Part shown: one piece after another, positions 20,742-31,678 of the stretch
Layout: each line of letters begins with the position of its first letter
Numbering within the stretch: the first letter of the stretch is position 1
Notes under the pieces: model-generated
The model's database searches: none
The model's input: the letters and a program-made list of their open reading frames with translations, nothing else
What the model was told of the DNA's origin: nothing
Origin: Ascoidea asiatica
Taxonomy: Eukaryota > Ascomycota > Saccharomycetes > Ascoideales > Ascoideaceae
DNA: 64,000 bases
Reading direction: 5' to 3'
Assembly: GCA_001600695.1 (NCBI GenBank)
Contig: BCKQ01000006.1
Coordinates: forward strand, 686,327-750,326
Program-made: the position numbers and the translations under genes

Positions 20742-21837
20742 TTTTTATATATAATATGAAATATGTAATATGTAATATAATGAAGTATGAAGTATGAAAT
20801 ATGAAATAAAGAAATAAAAGGAGACTTAAATAATAAAATTTTTGAATGAAATAGTAGTATTATTGAAATGATAAAGATAAGGTTATTGAATAATATAATA
20901 AATTTATATTAGAATGGCTGAAATATTTTCAGTAAGATAAATATTTGAAATTGATTCGAGATTCATTTGAAATTTTATCTCATGGCAAAGGATAAGAATG
21001 AGAATGAGAATGTTGGATAAGTGTTGTTGTTGTTACTGTTGTTGTTACTGTCTCTTTATTCACTTGTTTAGTTGACTTCTTTAGTAAACTTCTTTAGTGG
21101 ATATTTCAATCTATCACTTTGATATATTCTTATATTCTTATATTCCATTATTCCATTATATTATATTATATTATATTGTTCACTGCTTTTGTACTCTTTT
21201 TTGTTCTTTTTTTGTTCTTTTTCTCGTAAACCGGACACTTCCGCGGGTGGGAGCAGTTTCCAGTGCTCTCCACGCCGGAAACACGCCGGAAACACGCCCA
21301 GTGAAGAAACAACGAGATACGAGATATGAGATAAGTGAGATATATACAGTGTATAGTGATACTGTGTACTGTGTGAGATATATGAAAGAAGTACAAAAGA
21401 AGTATCAAAGAATAAGGACAAAAGTAGAACAACAACAGAGAACAGAGAACAGAGAACAACAACAAGAACAACAACAAGAACAAAAAGCCTTTCAATTCCA
21501 AGACCTCCACCAAAAACAACTGCAGAAACAGCTGCACAGAAACCATCCCTTGCCGAAAATGATGATCTTTGATGGGTCTCTTCTTGTCTCTTCTTTGCCC
21601 AGCATGGCTCGAATTATTCATTAATGAATAACCTATTGAATAACTTATTGAATAACTTATTGAATAACTTATTGAATAACTTAATTGCATATTATTTCAT
21701 TCATGGCTTTTAATTGACCCACTTATATTAACTAATATTAACTAATTATCTCTTTTAAGAAAAAAATAAGGGGTAACTATTATTATATTATATTATATTA
21801 TTATATTATATTAAATTTTATATAAAATAACTTAATC
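20742..21837 (-). promoter_or_regulatory. ECM3 upstream region with GC island and repeats
   Basis: A 1.1 kb tandem spacer between the ECM3 start and the LAA2 stop. It is AT-rich near ECM3, with (GTTGTT)-type repeats at about 21022-21050. A GC island at 21225-21300 has CCGCGGGTGG and two GCCGGAAACAC copies, then a CAA/GAA-rich tract (21428-21490) and a 12-bp tandem repeat. Overlapping frames up to 175 codons on both strands (21097-21690) look like repeat-driven noise. Confidence 0.4.
21623..21682. repeat. 12-bp tandem repeat, 5 copies
   Basis: Unit ATTGAATAACTT has four exact copies at 21635-21682, preceded by one degenerate copy. Confidence 0.9.
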
Positions 21838-23199
21838 TTACTTTTTATTCCAAAATAAACTAAACCTTTTATTATCATTATTATTATTATTATTACCAAT
21901 ATTACCAATATTACCAATATTACCAATAATATTATTATTACTACTACTATTAATATGTGAAAAATTTATAGATTTTCTTTTATTTGAATTATATTTTAAT
22001 TCTTTAATTAATTCTTCTCTTCTTAATTTTTCTAAATTACTCATTAAATTTTTTATAACTTCTTCAAAAGTTTCTTTATCATTTTTTAAAATTTTTAATT
22101 CATTTAAAAAAATTTTTAATAAAATTTCACTTTTAATAATTTTTAAATTTAATTTAATTTTAATTTCATTTAATTTTTTAAAATTTTTAAAAATTTTAAT
22201 ATAATAAATTTTTGGTTGAATAAATTTATTTAAATTATTAATTTCAAAATTTATTTTTTTAATAATATTTAAAATTTCATTTTTATTATATTTTTTTTCA
22301 ATTTCTTTAAAATTATTTAATTTTATATTATATTTTTTAAATTCTTTTAAATTATCTAAATTATTTAAATTATCCATTTCTTCCAAATTTTTATTAAATT
22401 CATTTGTATTTATTGATAAATTTGAAATTATTGATGATGATCTAAATCTATCATTTAATTTATCATTTAATTTATCATTATTATTATTAGATGGTAAAAT
22501 TTCATCTAAATCAACTGGTAATCCTAAATTTATTAAAATTTGTTTACGTATTGAAGATTTTTTCCAATTTATTGGATTTAATTTTGGTTTTAATATTAAT
22601 TGATCATATAATGATTTAGATCTTTCATTTAAAATACTCATTTCATTCTCATTCTCACTTTCATTCTCACTTTCATTCTTCTTATTATAAGATAATGGAA
22701 ATATATTGTTAATTAATTTATTTAATTCATTATTTAAATCTTTTGAATTTGAAAATATTTCATTTGATAAATTTATATTATATAAATTATTATTATTTTC
22801 TTTATTAAATTCTTTATTAAATTCTTTAATATCAGTTTCTTGAAAATCATCAAATGATGCATCTGAAAATGATCCAAAATCATCCTCTTCATCTTCTTCT
22901 TCATTCTTTATATCACTATTTATTGAATTAACTTGTATATCAATCGCGCTTTCATTATTATTGATGTCAATATTAGATAATTTAATTGTATTATCATTTA
23001 TATTATCATTTATTAAATTTGAATTTTTTAAATTTCTTATAGTTTCATTATCATTTTCTTTATCACTATCATTATCACTATTATTATCACTATTATTATT
23101 ATTAATATTCATATTCATCTCAATATCATTATCATTATCCATATTATCCATATTATCATTTATATCATTTATATCATTTATTTTTTGATGTAGTATCAT
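21838..23199 (-). CDS. LAA2: Laa2-like AP-1/clathrin accessory protein
   Basis: Laa2 recruits the clathrin adaptor AP-1 with Laa1 to the trans-Golgi. The 453-residue product has an acidic N-terminus with EEDDFGSFSDASFDDFQETD near residue 103, an aftiphilin-like DFGxF motif of the kind that binds AP-1 gamma-ear. The block INWKKSSIRKQILINLGLPVDLDEILPS near residue 210 matches the W-x-S-x-IRK-LGxPVDLDE signature I recall for the YBL010C/DUF5102 family. A coiled coil (about 310-405) follows, then an Asn/Gly-rich tail with NIG repeats (encoded at 21895-21930). N-terminal Asp/Asn runs make it longer than the yeast protein. The stop lies close to an ATT/ATA-rich spacer. Confidence 0.77.
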   Translation of the reverse strand: MILHQKINDINDINDNMDNMDNDNDIEMNMNINNNNSDNNSDNDSDKENDNETIRNLKNSNLINDNINDNTIKLSNIDINNNESAIDIQVNSINSDIKNEEEDEEDDFGSFSDASFDDFQETDIKEFNKEFNKENNNNLYNINLSNEIFSNSKDLNNELNKLINNIFPLSYNKKNESENESENENEMSILNERSKSLYDQLILKPKLNPINWKKSSIRKQILINLGLPVDLDEILPSNNNNDKLNDKLNDRFRSSSIISNLSINTNEFNKNLEEMDNLNNLDNLKEFKKYNIKLNNFKEIEKKYNKNEILNIIKKINFEINNLNKFIQPKIYYIKIFKNFKKLNEIKIKLNLKIIKSEILLKIFLNELKILKNDKETFEEVIKNLMSNLEKLRREELIKELKYNSNKRKSINFSHINSSSNNNIIGNIGNIGNIGNNNNNNDNKRFSLFWNKK

Positions 23200-24229
23200 T
23201 ATGGATATTATTCAATTTAATTTAATTTACTTGATTTATTAAAACTATTTTAAATCTGTCCTTAAATTGTCAACAGAACAAATTCAATATTTTGTAAAAT
23301 AAAATAAAGATTATTTTAAAATACGTCGTATGAGCACGTGATAAACAAATTACAAATAAGATCCGTTGTGGTGGTATATACTGTTACGTACACCTGCTTA
23401 CTTAGAAGTACAGTTGATTTATTTTTAGCACACCAAGCATATTCAGGTATCTTGATGTACTAGCTACCACTACTTACGTTATCTCCAGTTCCAGTGCGTA
23501 ATATAGAACTCAGCAAGGCTAGATTTAGGATTGAGGAGTTCTAATTTGCTGCTTGCACGGATTAAAGAAATTCAAGAAATTCAAGAAACTCGCAGTGGAG
23601 CAGGTTTAGCGCGTGTTTCATTGGCTGGAACCTGTTCCGCCGGTATCCGCTGGCGGTAAAACACACCCATGGAAAGATCCCAACGCCGGATTCAGGCGTT
23701 GAAACCCCACTTGATAAGACCAATTAAAGCACCGTCACCTGACTACACGCGTGAACTAACTGTATAATAGGGACAAAAATATAAAATATACACATATTTG
23801 TAATAGTTACCATAAAGATTCCCTGTAAATTACAACACCGCTGAGTTATAAAAAAAGTAATTGAATTTCGGTGAATTTCAGCTCGTGCAAGCTTTGCTCA
23901 TCTGACAAATCACAATGCTCCATTCTACAAATTTTTAATCTTTTAAATTTTTTCTTTGGTTTTCTTCATAATGAAAATTTATTTTTTAAAAAAATTAAAT
24001 CTTTGAGATTTGGAAGTTTGTGATTTTAGTAAAGTTATTTTCATATTTTCAAATACTATTTACTTTTGTATTAATAGTGAATAATTTCCTTCTCTACATT
24101 AGTTGTTTTCTTTTATTCTATCTTATTCTACTTTTTTCTTCTTTATATATATTTATATTCATCAATTATACTATTATAATTATAATTATAATTATCTTAT
24201 AACTATAAATATCTTATAATTAAATAAAA
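23200..24229. promoter_or_regulatory. Divergent LAA2/ADP-ATP carrier promoter with GC island
   Basis: This 1.03 kb serves LAA2 to the left and the ADP/ATP carrier to the right. CACGTGAT at 23335-23342 (reverse ATCACGTG) fits a Cbf1/CDEI site. The island at 23600-23705 contains ATTGG (23620-23624, an inverted CCAAT box as used by the HAP complex on respiratory genes), ACACCCATGG (Rap1-like, 23661-23670) and three short inverted repeats. A T-rich tract and ATTATA repeats lie next to the carrier ATG. Factor assignments are inferred from motifs only. Confidence 0.5.
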
Positions 24230-25138
24230 ATGAGTGATTCAAGTAATTTTTTAGTTGATTTCCTTATGGGAGGTGTTTCAGCAGCAGTTGCCAAAACTGC
24301 TGCTGCACCAATTGAAAGAGTTAAATTATTAATTCAAAATCAAGATGAAATGCTTAAACAAGGACGTTTAAGTAAAAAATATGATGGTATTATTGAATGT
24401 TTTAAAAGAACAGCAGCTGAAGAAGGTGTTGCAGCATTTTGGAGAGGTAATACAGCAAATGTTATTAGATATTTTCCAACTCAAGCTTTAAATTTTGCAT
24501 TTAAAGATAGAATTAAAAAAGCTTTAGCATTTAAAAGAGAAGAAGGTTATTGGAAATGGTTTGGTGGTAATTTAGCATCAGGTGGTGCAGCAGGTGCATT
24601 ATCATTAATGTTTGTTTATTCTTTAGATTATGCAAGAACAAGATTAGCAAATGATGCAAAATCTGCTAAAAAAGGTGGTGAAAGACAATTTAAAGGTTTA
24701 GTTGATGTTTATAAACAAACTATAAAATCAGATGGTGTTGCAGGTTTATATAGAGGTTTTGGACCATCAGTTGTTGGTATTATTGCTTATAGAGGTCTTT
24801 ATTTTGGTTTATATGATTCTTTAAAACCAGTTGTATTAGTTGGACCATTAGAAGGTTCATTTTTAGCATCATTTTTATTAGGTTGGGTTGTAACTACAGG
24901 TGCTTCAACAGCTTCATATCCTTTAGATACTGTAAGAAGAAGAATGATGATGACTTCAGGTCAAGCTGTTAAATATAAAGGTGCAATGGATTGTTTAAGT
25001 AAAATTGTTGCTGCAGAAGGTGTTAAATCTTTATTTAAAGGTTGTGGTGCAAATATTTTAAGAGGTGTTGCAGGTGCTGGTGTTATTTCAATGTATGATC
25101 AATTACAATTGATTTTATTTGGTAAAAAATTTAAATAA
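24230..25138 (+). CDS. AAC2: Mitochondrial ADP/ATP carrier
   Basis: This inner-membrane antiporter exchanges matrix ATP for cytosolic ADP. The 302-residue product has the three-fold mitochondrial carrier repeat: [24 protein letters not shown] and [14 protein letters not shown]. The last contains the RRRMMM signature specific to ADP/ATP carriers. Six membrane helices and the GVAGLYRGF and [15 protein letters not shown] motifs are intact. S. cerevisiae has three paralogues (AAC1, PET9/AAC2, AAC3). The symbol here is for the group, as only one copy is visible. Codon use is less extreme than in its neighbours, with many GCA/GCT alanines, consistent with high expression. Confidence 0.97.
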   Translation: MSDSSNFLVDFLMGGVSAAVAKTAAAPIERVKLLIQNQDEMLKQGRLSKKYDGIIECFKRTAAEEGVAAFWRGNTANVIRYFPTQALNFAFKDRIKKALAFKREEGYWKWFGGNLASGGAAGALSLMFVYSLDYARTRLANDAKSAKKGGERQFKGLVDVYKQTIKSDGVAGLYRGFGPSVVGIIAYRGLYFGLYDSLKPVVLVGPLEGSFLASFLLGWVVTTGASTASYPLDTVRRRMMMTSGQAVKYKGAMDCLSKIVAAEGVKSLFKGCGANILRGVAGAGVISMYDQLQLILFGKKFK

Positions 25139-26103
25139 TTAATTTAAATAATTAATTTAAATATTTTTTCATTTAAATTTTATTAATAATATTATCTTAA
25201 TTCATATTCTAAAGAATCTTCAAATTTTTTGTAAATAATTAAATAAATAGATTTATCAACCTAATCATTGTCATTATCATAATACAGTAATAATACTGGT
25301 AACGTTGTTGTTGATTGATAACTGTGTACAGAGCGAGAATGCGAGAATCTGCACACACTGACACAATCAAAAGTTTAAATAAAAAACAGCCAGGGCTTTA
25401 ACATGATTCTTATTTTCAATAGCCCTATGTCCAGACACCTGACCGATTTTCACTTGCGACTGTCTTTAATAACACTCTCTCTTCTCTCCTCTCTCTTCTC
25501 TCTCTCTCTTCCTCAGCCACTTCCCGAACCGCTGCCAGCTCAACGCCCGCTGCACCTGCGGCCTTCACCGTTAAAAAGTGTTTCTCCCGTTCAGTTCAGC
25601 ACTCGCCACACTTCCCGCTCTCAAAAAGGGCCCGCAAACCTGCTTCTATTCACTTAACTACTTCCCAAACTGCCTCTTTATTCACTTCTTTCTGCCCCGA
25701 ATCGAGCTTTTCTCTCTTGCTCTCTCTGTTTACGGGTTCTCTTTTCCGCTTGCTTTCAGTTCCTTTGTGGCTGAGTTCATACCCATTTGCACTCTTTCAC
25801 TTTCACTTTTTTCCCGATTGCTTGTTTCGTGCCCCGTAAACTCGCTCACTCTCTCTCACCACCCACTTTGAAACTCCAACTTATTCAACTTATTCACTCT
25901 ATTCAATATACTGAATAATATCTTAAAAACTTCAATAAAACAAGTTTGATAAAATTATATTATTTCATTTTATAATAAAAAATTTATTCAAAAATTTTGA
26001 AAAATCAGTGTATTAATTTATCAATAAAAGAAGGTTCTTGATTATCTTTTAAATACTTATTATCTAATAGTTAATAAAAAAAATATATATATAAATATTC
26101 AAG
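25139..26103 (+). promoter_or_regulatory. RPS7 promoter region, pyrimidine-rich, with ATAGCCCTAT box
   Basis: This tandem spacer lies between the carrier stop and RPS7. It holds CAGGGCTTTA at 25391-25400 and ATAGCCCTAT at 25419-25428, the latter also present upstream of RPL16. Both resemble the Tbf1-type AGGGCT core reported for Candida ribosomal protein promoters. From 25470 to 25870 the plus strand is a CT-rich GC island, with GTTTACGGG at 25728-25736 and its reverse complement at 25833-25841. Small open frames here (for example 25403-25657) are not convincing. Confidence 0.55.
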
Positions 26104-27076
26104 ATGTCTGCAAATTCAAAAATTTTAAATACAGAACCAACTCAACTTGAATTACAAGTTTCTCAAGCTTTTATTGATTTAGAAAGTCATTCTCCTGATT
26201 TAAAATCTGATTTAAGACCTTTACAATTTCAATCTGTTAAAGAAGTAAGTCAATTATTCTTTTATTTTAATAACTTAATAAATATTAATGAATAACTTAA
26301 CAACTATGAATAATATATAAAAAATAATGAATGAATATGAAATAATATAAAAAACTTAAAGAAAACTTAAAGAAATATAGAAAATATATGAAACTTATAA
26401 AATAAACAATGTCCATACTATATGTATATCCCAAAATATATAAAAATATGAAAAAGAGAATGTAATTTATAAAATATATTACAAAATCACTAAATAAATA
26501 ACTATCTAAAAACGTTATTCATATAATATATTTCAAAGAAAATATTAAAACCATTAATATACATTATATATATAAATATTAAACATAATACTAACTTTTT
26601 ATTTATTTATTCATTTATTCATTTATTTATTTATTTCTATTTCAATAGGTTAATATTAGTGGTGGTAAAAAAGCAATTATTATTTTTGTACCAGTTCCTT
26701 CATTATCTGGTTTTCATAAAGTTCAAACAAGATTAACAAGAGAATTAGAAAAAAAATTTCCTGATCATCATGTTATTTTCTTAGCTCATCGTCGTATTTT
26801 ACCAAAACCTGGTCATCGTTCAAGACAAAATCAAAAAAGACCAAGATCAAGAACTTTAACTTCTGTTCATGAAAAAATTTTAGAAGATTTAGTATTTCCA
26901 ACTGAAATTGTTGGTAAAAGAGTTAAATATTTAATTGGTGGTAATAAATTACAAAAAGTTTTATTAGATTCAAAAGAATCTTCTGCTGTTGATTATAAAT
27001 TAGAAACTTTTCAATCTGTTTATAAAGAATTAACTGGTAAACAAGTTGTATTTGAAATTCCAAATGAAGCATATTA

Positions 27077-27077
<1 letters not shown>
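26104..27077 (+). CDS. RPS7: Ribosomal protein S7 (eS7), two exons
   Basis: eS7 is a 40S ribosomal protein. Exon 1 is 26104-26244 (47 codons, ending in SVKE). The intron is 26245-26648 (404 nt) with donor GTAAGT, branch TACTAAC at 26589-26595 and acceptor ATAG. Exon 2 is 26649-27077, starting [17 protein letters not shown]. The joined protein has 189 residues, against 190 in S. cerevisiae. Signature segments are [44 protein letters not shown] and the C-terminal [12 protein letters not shown]. The intron after about codon 47 is a common position class for yeast ribosomal protein genes. It converges on ARF3. Confidence 0.97.

Positions 27078-27120
<43 letters not shown>
27075..27120. repeat. 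(ATT)n microsatellite at the RPS7 stop
   Basis: About 15 ATT units begin at the RPS7 stop codon and continue into its 3' untranslated region. Confidence 0.9.
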
Positions 27121-27122
<2 letters not shown>

Positions 27123-27597
27123 CTACATAATCACTCAATAAATTAATTAATCTTATAATCTTATAATCTATATATATATATATATATATTCATATATTCA
27201 TATATTCATATATTTTATATACAAATATATTAATTTAATTCAAAATCAAAAAAAAATTAAAAAAAGAAAATTTTATTATTATTATTATTATTAATTATTA
27301 AAATCTAGTTTATTTAAAAACGATTAAGATATTCTGTATATATTTTAAATTAAAAAAAAAAAAACAAGTAACATAAACATAAACATAAACATAAACATAA
27401 AGTAAAATAAATAAAAAGAATGAAAGAAATGGTATGATATGGTATGGAATGAATTATATATATATATATGAGATAAAATTGAATAAGTTAAGTAATTGAA
27501 ATATATTTGTTTTGAAGATTCAATAGTAGTTTAAATGATAAAATTGAATAGAATAAAATGAAGTAAAAACTTTTATATTATAATGAAAACAGACTAA
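27078..27597. other. Convergent RPS7/ARF3 spacer
   Basis: Holds the (ATT)n tract, (TA)n runs near 27170-27190 and 27456-27468, and four ACATAA units at about 27367-27400. No gene is seen. Confidence 0.6.
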
Positions 27598-28158
<561 letters not shown>

Positions 28159-28180
28159 TTAAATTCTTTAATTTTTTACT

Positions 28181-28240
28181 TCTTTAATTCTTTAATTCTT
28201 TAATTCTTTAATTCTTTAATTCTTTAATTCTTTAATTCTT
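28181..28240. repeat. 8-bp tandem repeat, about 7.5 copies
   Basis: Unit TCTTTAAT is repeated without interruption, starting about 40 bp upstream of the ARF3 ATG. Confidence 0.9.
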
Positions 28241-28723
28241 TATTATTATTATTTATATAATACCTCAATTAAATTGAGTATATGTTCTTTTCAAAAGAAA
28301 GAATGAAATAGATTGAAATATATTATTCAATAAATATAGTTTATCTTGGAAACAATAAAAAATAATTCAATTCAATTCAATTCAATTCAATTCAATTCAA
28401 TTCATTTTTTTTATAATGTATTGATAAATGATTATTAAAATAATTGAAATAAAACAATGCAAATTCCACTTTGGGCATTGTCTCAATCAAAATACGTGTG
28501 TTTTCAGAGCCTTCGCAGATTCTTCGCAGTTTCTTCGCGTTGTGCAACGGTGAAATTCCAGTTAAATATCACAGCCACATACTTATACCAAATAGGTAAT
28601 CAACGCCTTTACAGTTTACTTACGGCGCATGCGGAAACAGGTTTATTTCACGTGCCGCAATCGCGGATTTAACAAATTTTGATTTTGCAGCCAGACACGG
28701 ATATTGAAATCCGCATAAGTCAA

Positions 28724-28765
28724 TAGCCGCTGATTAGCCGTTGATTAACCGTTAGTTAGCCGATG
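28724..28765. repeat. Degenerate 11-bp repeat, 4 copies
   Basis: TAGCCGCTGAT, TAGCCGTTGAT, TAACCGTTAGT and TAGCCGATG are head to tail. The first three are in exact 11-bp register. Confidence 0.75.
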
Positions 28766-28774
28766 AAACTTTTA

Positions 28775-28837
28775 TCATTTTAATCATTTTAATCATTTTA
28801 ATCATTTTAATCATTTTAATCATTTTAATCATTTTAA
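28775..28837. repeat. 9-bp tandem repeat, 7 copies
   Basis: Unit TCATTTTAA is repeated seven times exactly, ending about 30 bp from the BZZ1 stop. Confidence 0.92.
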
Positions 28838-28867
28838 TTGATTTAAAGTTATATATTTGAAATGAAA

Positions 28868-30904
28868 TTAAATAGGAGTTGCATAACTTGTGGGTATTAA
28901 TCCTTTAACATCATTTTTTTCACATAATGTCCATCCAGAACCATCATCAGGTTCAATAATTGCAACTTTATCACCAGCTTTAATATCTAATTCATCATCA
29001 CCTTGAGAGGAATAATCATATAAAACTTTTAAATATTTTATAATGGATTTACCCTTTCTTCTTGGTTCAACTTTTGGTGGAATTTTTTTTTTATTATTAT
29101 TATCACTATTATTATCAATATCAATATCAAGATCTTTTAAAATTTTTAAATAACTTGTTGGAACTAAACCAATTTCATTATTTAATTTTTTAATTTTTGT
29201 CCAACCTGAATTATCATAATCTTTTTCAATTATATTTACATATTCATTAGATTGAATTGAAACTTCATCATTTCCATCTTTATCATATTTATATAAACAT
29301 TGAGCATTTGTATTATTATTATTGGAAACTTTAAGATTACTCATTAATGATGAAATTCTATTTCTTGATTTATGATTTGAATTTGAATTTGAATTTGAAT
29401 TTGAATTTGAACTATAAGTTGAATTTGAAATTGAATTTGATCTTGATCTTGAATTTATTGAAATTATATCTTCATTATAAATAATACTTTCATTTGTATC
29501 AGAATTATTAATTGAATTATTATCATTTGAAGAAAATAATCTTAAGATTCCTTTTTTTTTTTTTTTATCAGTTTTTGGTATATAAGTTAAATCAATTTCT
29601 TTTGGTACTGAATTTTCAATAACTTCAATTTCAACTTTAGAAGAAATTTTTAAATTTTCAAATTCCATATATTTTTCTAAATTTAATAAATAATCTTTAA
29701 AATTTTTAAAATAATTAATTTGATAATTATTTATAATATCAAATTTTTTAAATAATTTATCTTCATTTTCATAATTATTTTCATAATTATTTTCATAATT
29801 ATTTTCATTTTCAGTATTATTAATTTGAATATTATCAATTTTATTATAAATATTTAAATTTTCATTATTTAAATTTAAAATTTTATTATTATAATTATTT
29901 GAATTTAATTTATTTAAATTATAAGATTTTATTGAATTATTTAAAAATAATTTTAAATTATTTAATTCATTTTCATTTTTTAAAGAAATTTTATTATCAT
30001 TAAACCAAATTGGAGAATTTTGAAAATTAAAATCATTTATTGGTTCAATAAATTTTTTTAAATTATGTTTTATAAACATTGAAATATCTAAAATTGGAGA
30101 ATTTTTTAAAATTAATAAATTTAATTCTTTTTTAATTAAATTATTTGAAATTTGATTTAAATTTAAAATTTCTAAATTTGAAGCAAATAACCAAAATTTA
30201 TTTAAATTTAAAATTTTAAATTGAATTAAATTTTGTAAAGAATCAAGTAATAAAGGTAAATATTGATAATAATAAAGATCTTTTAATCTATTTGATTTAT
30301 TTATATTTATAATATATAAATTTTTTGAAATATTCATTTGAATTGTTTTTGTATTAATTGAATTAGAATTTAAATTTTTTGATCTTTGTTTTTCTAAAAT
30401 TTCACATTTATTAAAATAATTTAATTTTAATTTATTTAAATTATTAATTAAATTAATATTATAAATTTTATTTAAATTTAAATTTAAATTTATTAAAAAA
30501 TTATTAATTTCAATTAAATTTTTTTTAAAATTATTAATTTTTATTAATAATTTATTATTAATATCATTATAAAATTTTTTTTTTAAAATTGAAATTTTTT
30601 CAATTGTTAATAAAATTTGATTCCAAGAAACTAAAGTTGCATTTTCTAAAGAACCTGGAGTTAATGAAGGATTATTACCAACAGATAAATTTATTGAAAT
30701 TTTAGATTTTTTTTTAAAAAATTCATTTGATAAATTATTTAATTTTTCTGAATAATCTTTTTCAATTAATGAACGTTTTTGATAAAATTCTTCAACATCA
30801 TTTAAAAAATTTATATTATTTAAAGTCCAATCTTCAGTTTCTTTAAAATAATTTTTTAATTCATTACCAATTTTTAAATTTGATAAATCTTCTAAAGTTG
30901 TCAT
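28868..30904 (-). CDS. BZZ1: F-BAR and double SH3 protein Bzz1
   Basis: Bzz1 is a syndapin-like protein at cortical actin patches that works with Las17/WASP in endocytosis. The 678-residue product begins with an FCH/F-BAR module (ELKNYFKETEDWTLNNINFLNDVEEFYQKRSLIEKDYSEKL in its first 55 residues, shown here by its start ELKNYFKETEDW and end LIEKDYSEKL). Conserved LTPGSLENATLVSWNQIL follows near residue 80. Coiled coil continues to about 300, then an Asn-rich linker, and two SH3 domains at about 527-580 (ALYDY-like CLYKYDKDG, GWTKI, GLVPTSYL) and 622-677 (VLYDYSSQGDDELDIKAGD, GWTLC, GLIPTSY). Length is similar to the S. cerevisiae protein (633). The linker carries SNSNSN repeats. Confidence 0.95.
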   Translation of the reverse strand: MTTLEDLSNLKIGNELKNYFKETEDWTLNNINFLNDVEEFYQKRSLIEKDYSEKLNNLSNEFFKKKSKISINLSVGNNPSLTPGSLENATLVSWNQILLTIEKISILKKKFYNDINNKLLIKINNFKKNLIEINNFLINLNLNLNKIYNINLINNLNKLKLNYFNKCEILEKQRSKNLNSNSINTKTIQMNISKNLYIININKSNRLKDLYYYQYLPLLLDSLQNLIQFKILNLNKFWLFASNLEILNLNQISNNLIKKELNLLILKNSPILDISMFIKHNLKKFIEPINDFNFQNSPIWFNDNKISLKNENELNNLKLFLNNSIKSYNLNKLNSNNYNNKILNLNNENLNIYNKIDNIQINNTENENNYENNYENNYENEDKLFKKFDIINNYQINYFKNFKDYLLNLEKYMEFENLKISSKVEIEVIENSVPKEIDLTYIPKTDKKKKKGILRLFSSNDNNSINNSDTNESIIYNEDIISINSRSRSNSISNSTYSSNSNSNSNSNSNHKSRNRISSLMSNLKVSNNNNTNAQCLYKYDKDGNDEVSIQSNEYVNIIEKDYDNSGWTKIKKLNNEIGLVPTSYLKILKDLDIDIDNNSDNNNKKKIPPKVEPRRKGKSIIKYLKVLYDYSSQGDDELDIKAGDKVAIIEPDDGSGWTLCEKNDVKGLIPTSYATPI

Positions 30905-31678
30905 TGTTATTATTATTGGAATATTGTTTATAATTGAATTGATAAATTATTATTGAAATGACAATAAACAAGATAATAAACAACCACTTATTATTAATTT
31001 ACTATCTATTTATTATCTATTTATCAGACAATTTCAAATATTAAAGCATCGAAGTCACGTGCTTCAGACGTGTTCAAAAAAAAACAAGGTTTAAAAAAAG
31101 GGTTGTAAAAAGGAAACCCATGAAACTGGATTTGGAAAAGTTGTGAGTTGTAAAAAAATGAATTAAAAAGTTCGTTCCACTCGTTGCCAAGTGGTTCCAA
31201 AACCTAATAGTTACATACTGTATTACATACTGTATTACATACTGTATTACATACTGTATTACATACTGTATGTAATAATTGTTTTTACCTGATTTGGAGA
31301 AAAAGTGCAGTTAAAGGAGCACAGCCACGTACCAGCCACTGCTGCTTGACACTTGTAACCCTTTTTTTTTTTGCCCGGAGATATCGGGGTGCGCAGTTGC
31401 GGTCTGTGGCTGACAGTCTGGCTGCACGGGATTGGACACGCCACATCTGATTTTATTTGTTGCACTCTCGAACCGTCGTTTAGAACCCGAAACTCAGTCA
31501 AAGTCACCATGTTAAATTGAATCGAATCAAATTATCGACTTCACTGATAAAAAAAGTAAATAATTCATATATATAAATAAATATATATCTAAACTAATAT
31601 TCTCTAAAAATTATATTCTATTCCCATAATAATAAAATCAATAATAATAATAATAAAATCAATAATAATAATAATAAA
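30905..31678. promoter_or_regulatory. Divergent BZZ1/CYB5 promoter
   Basis: Contains GTCACGTG, a Cbf1-type site with CACGTG at 31056-31061, the exact 12-bp tandem repeat at 31211-31270, and a GC island at 31285-31510. An 83-codon minus-strand frame covers the island (31259-31510). It has no recognisable motif and starts inside the repeat, so it is not called. AATAAT repeats lie immediately before the CYB5 ATG. Confidence 0.5.
31211..31270. repeat. 12-bp tandem repeat, 5 exact copies
   Basis: Unit TTACATACTGTA is repeated five times without mismatch. Each unit contains the near-palindrome ATACTGTAT across the junction. Confidence 0.95.

Noticed and set aside
21097-21690. Overlapping frames of about 175 codons on both strands
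   Set aside because: They mirror a CAA/GAA-rich tract and a 12-bp repeat; no domain, signal or homologue is visible.
31440-31500. Possible minus-strand tRNA around a GGTTCGAG word
   Set aside because: The flanking bases do not form a T stem or an acceptor stem.
31259-31510. 83-codon frame in the BZZ1/CYB5 spacer
   Set aside because: It begins in the tandem repeat, spans a GC island and matches no family I know.
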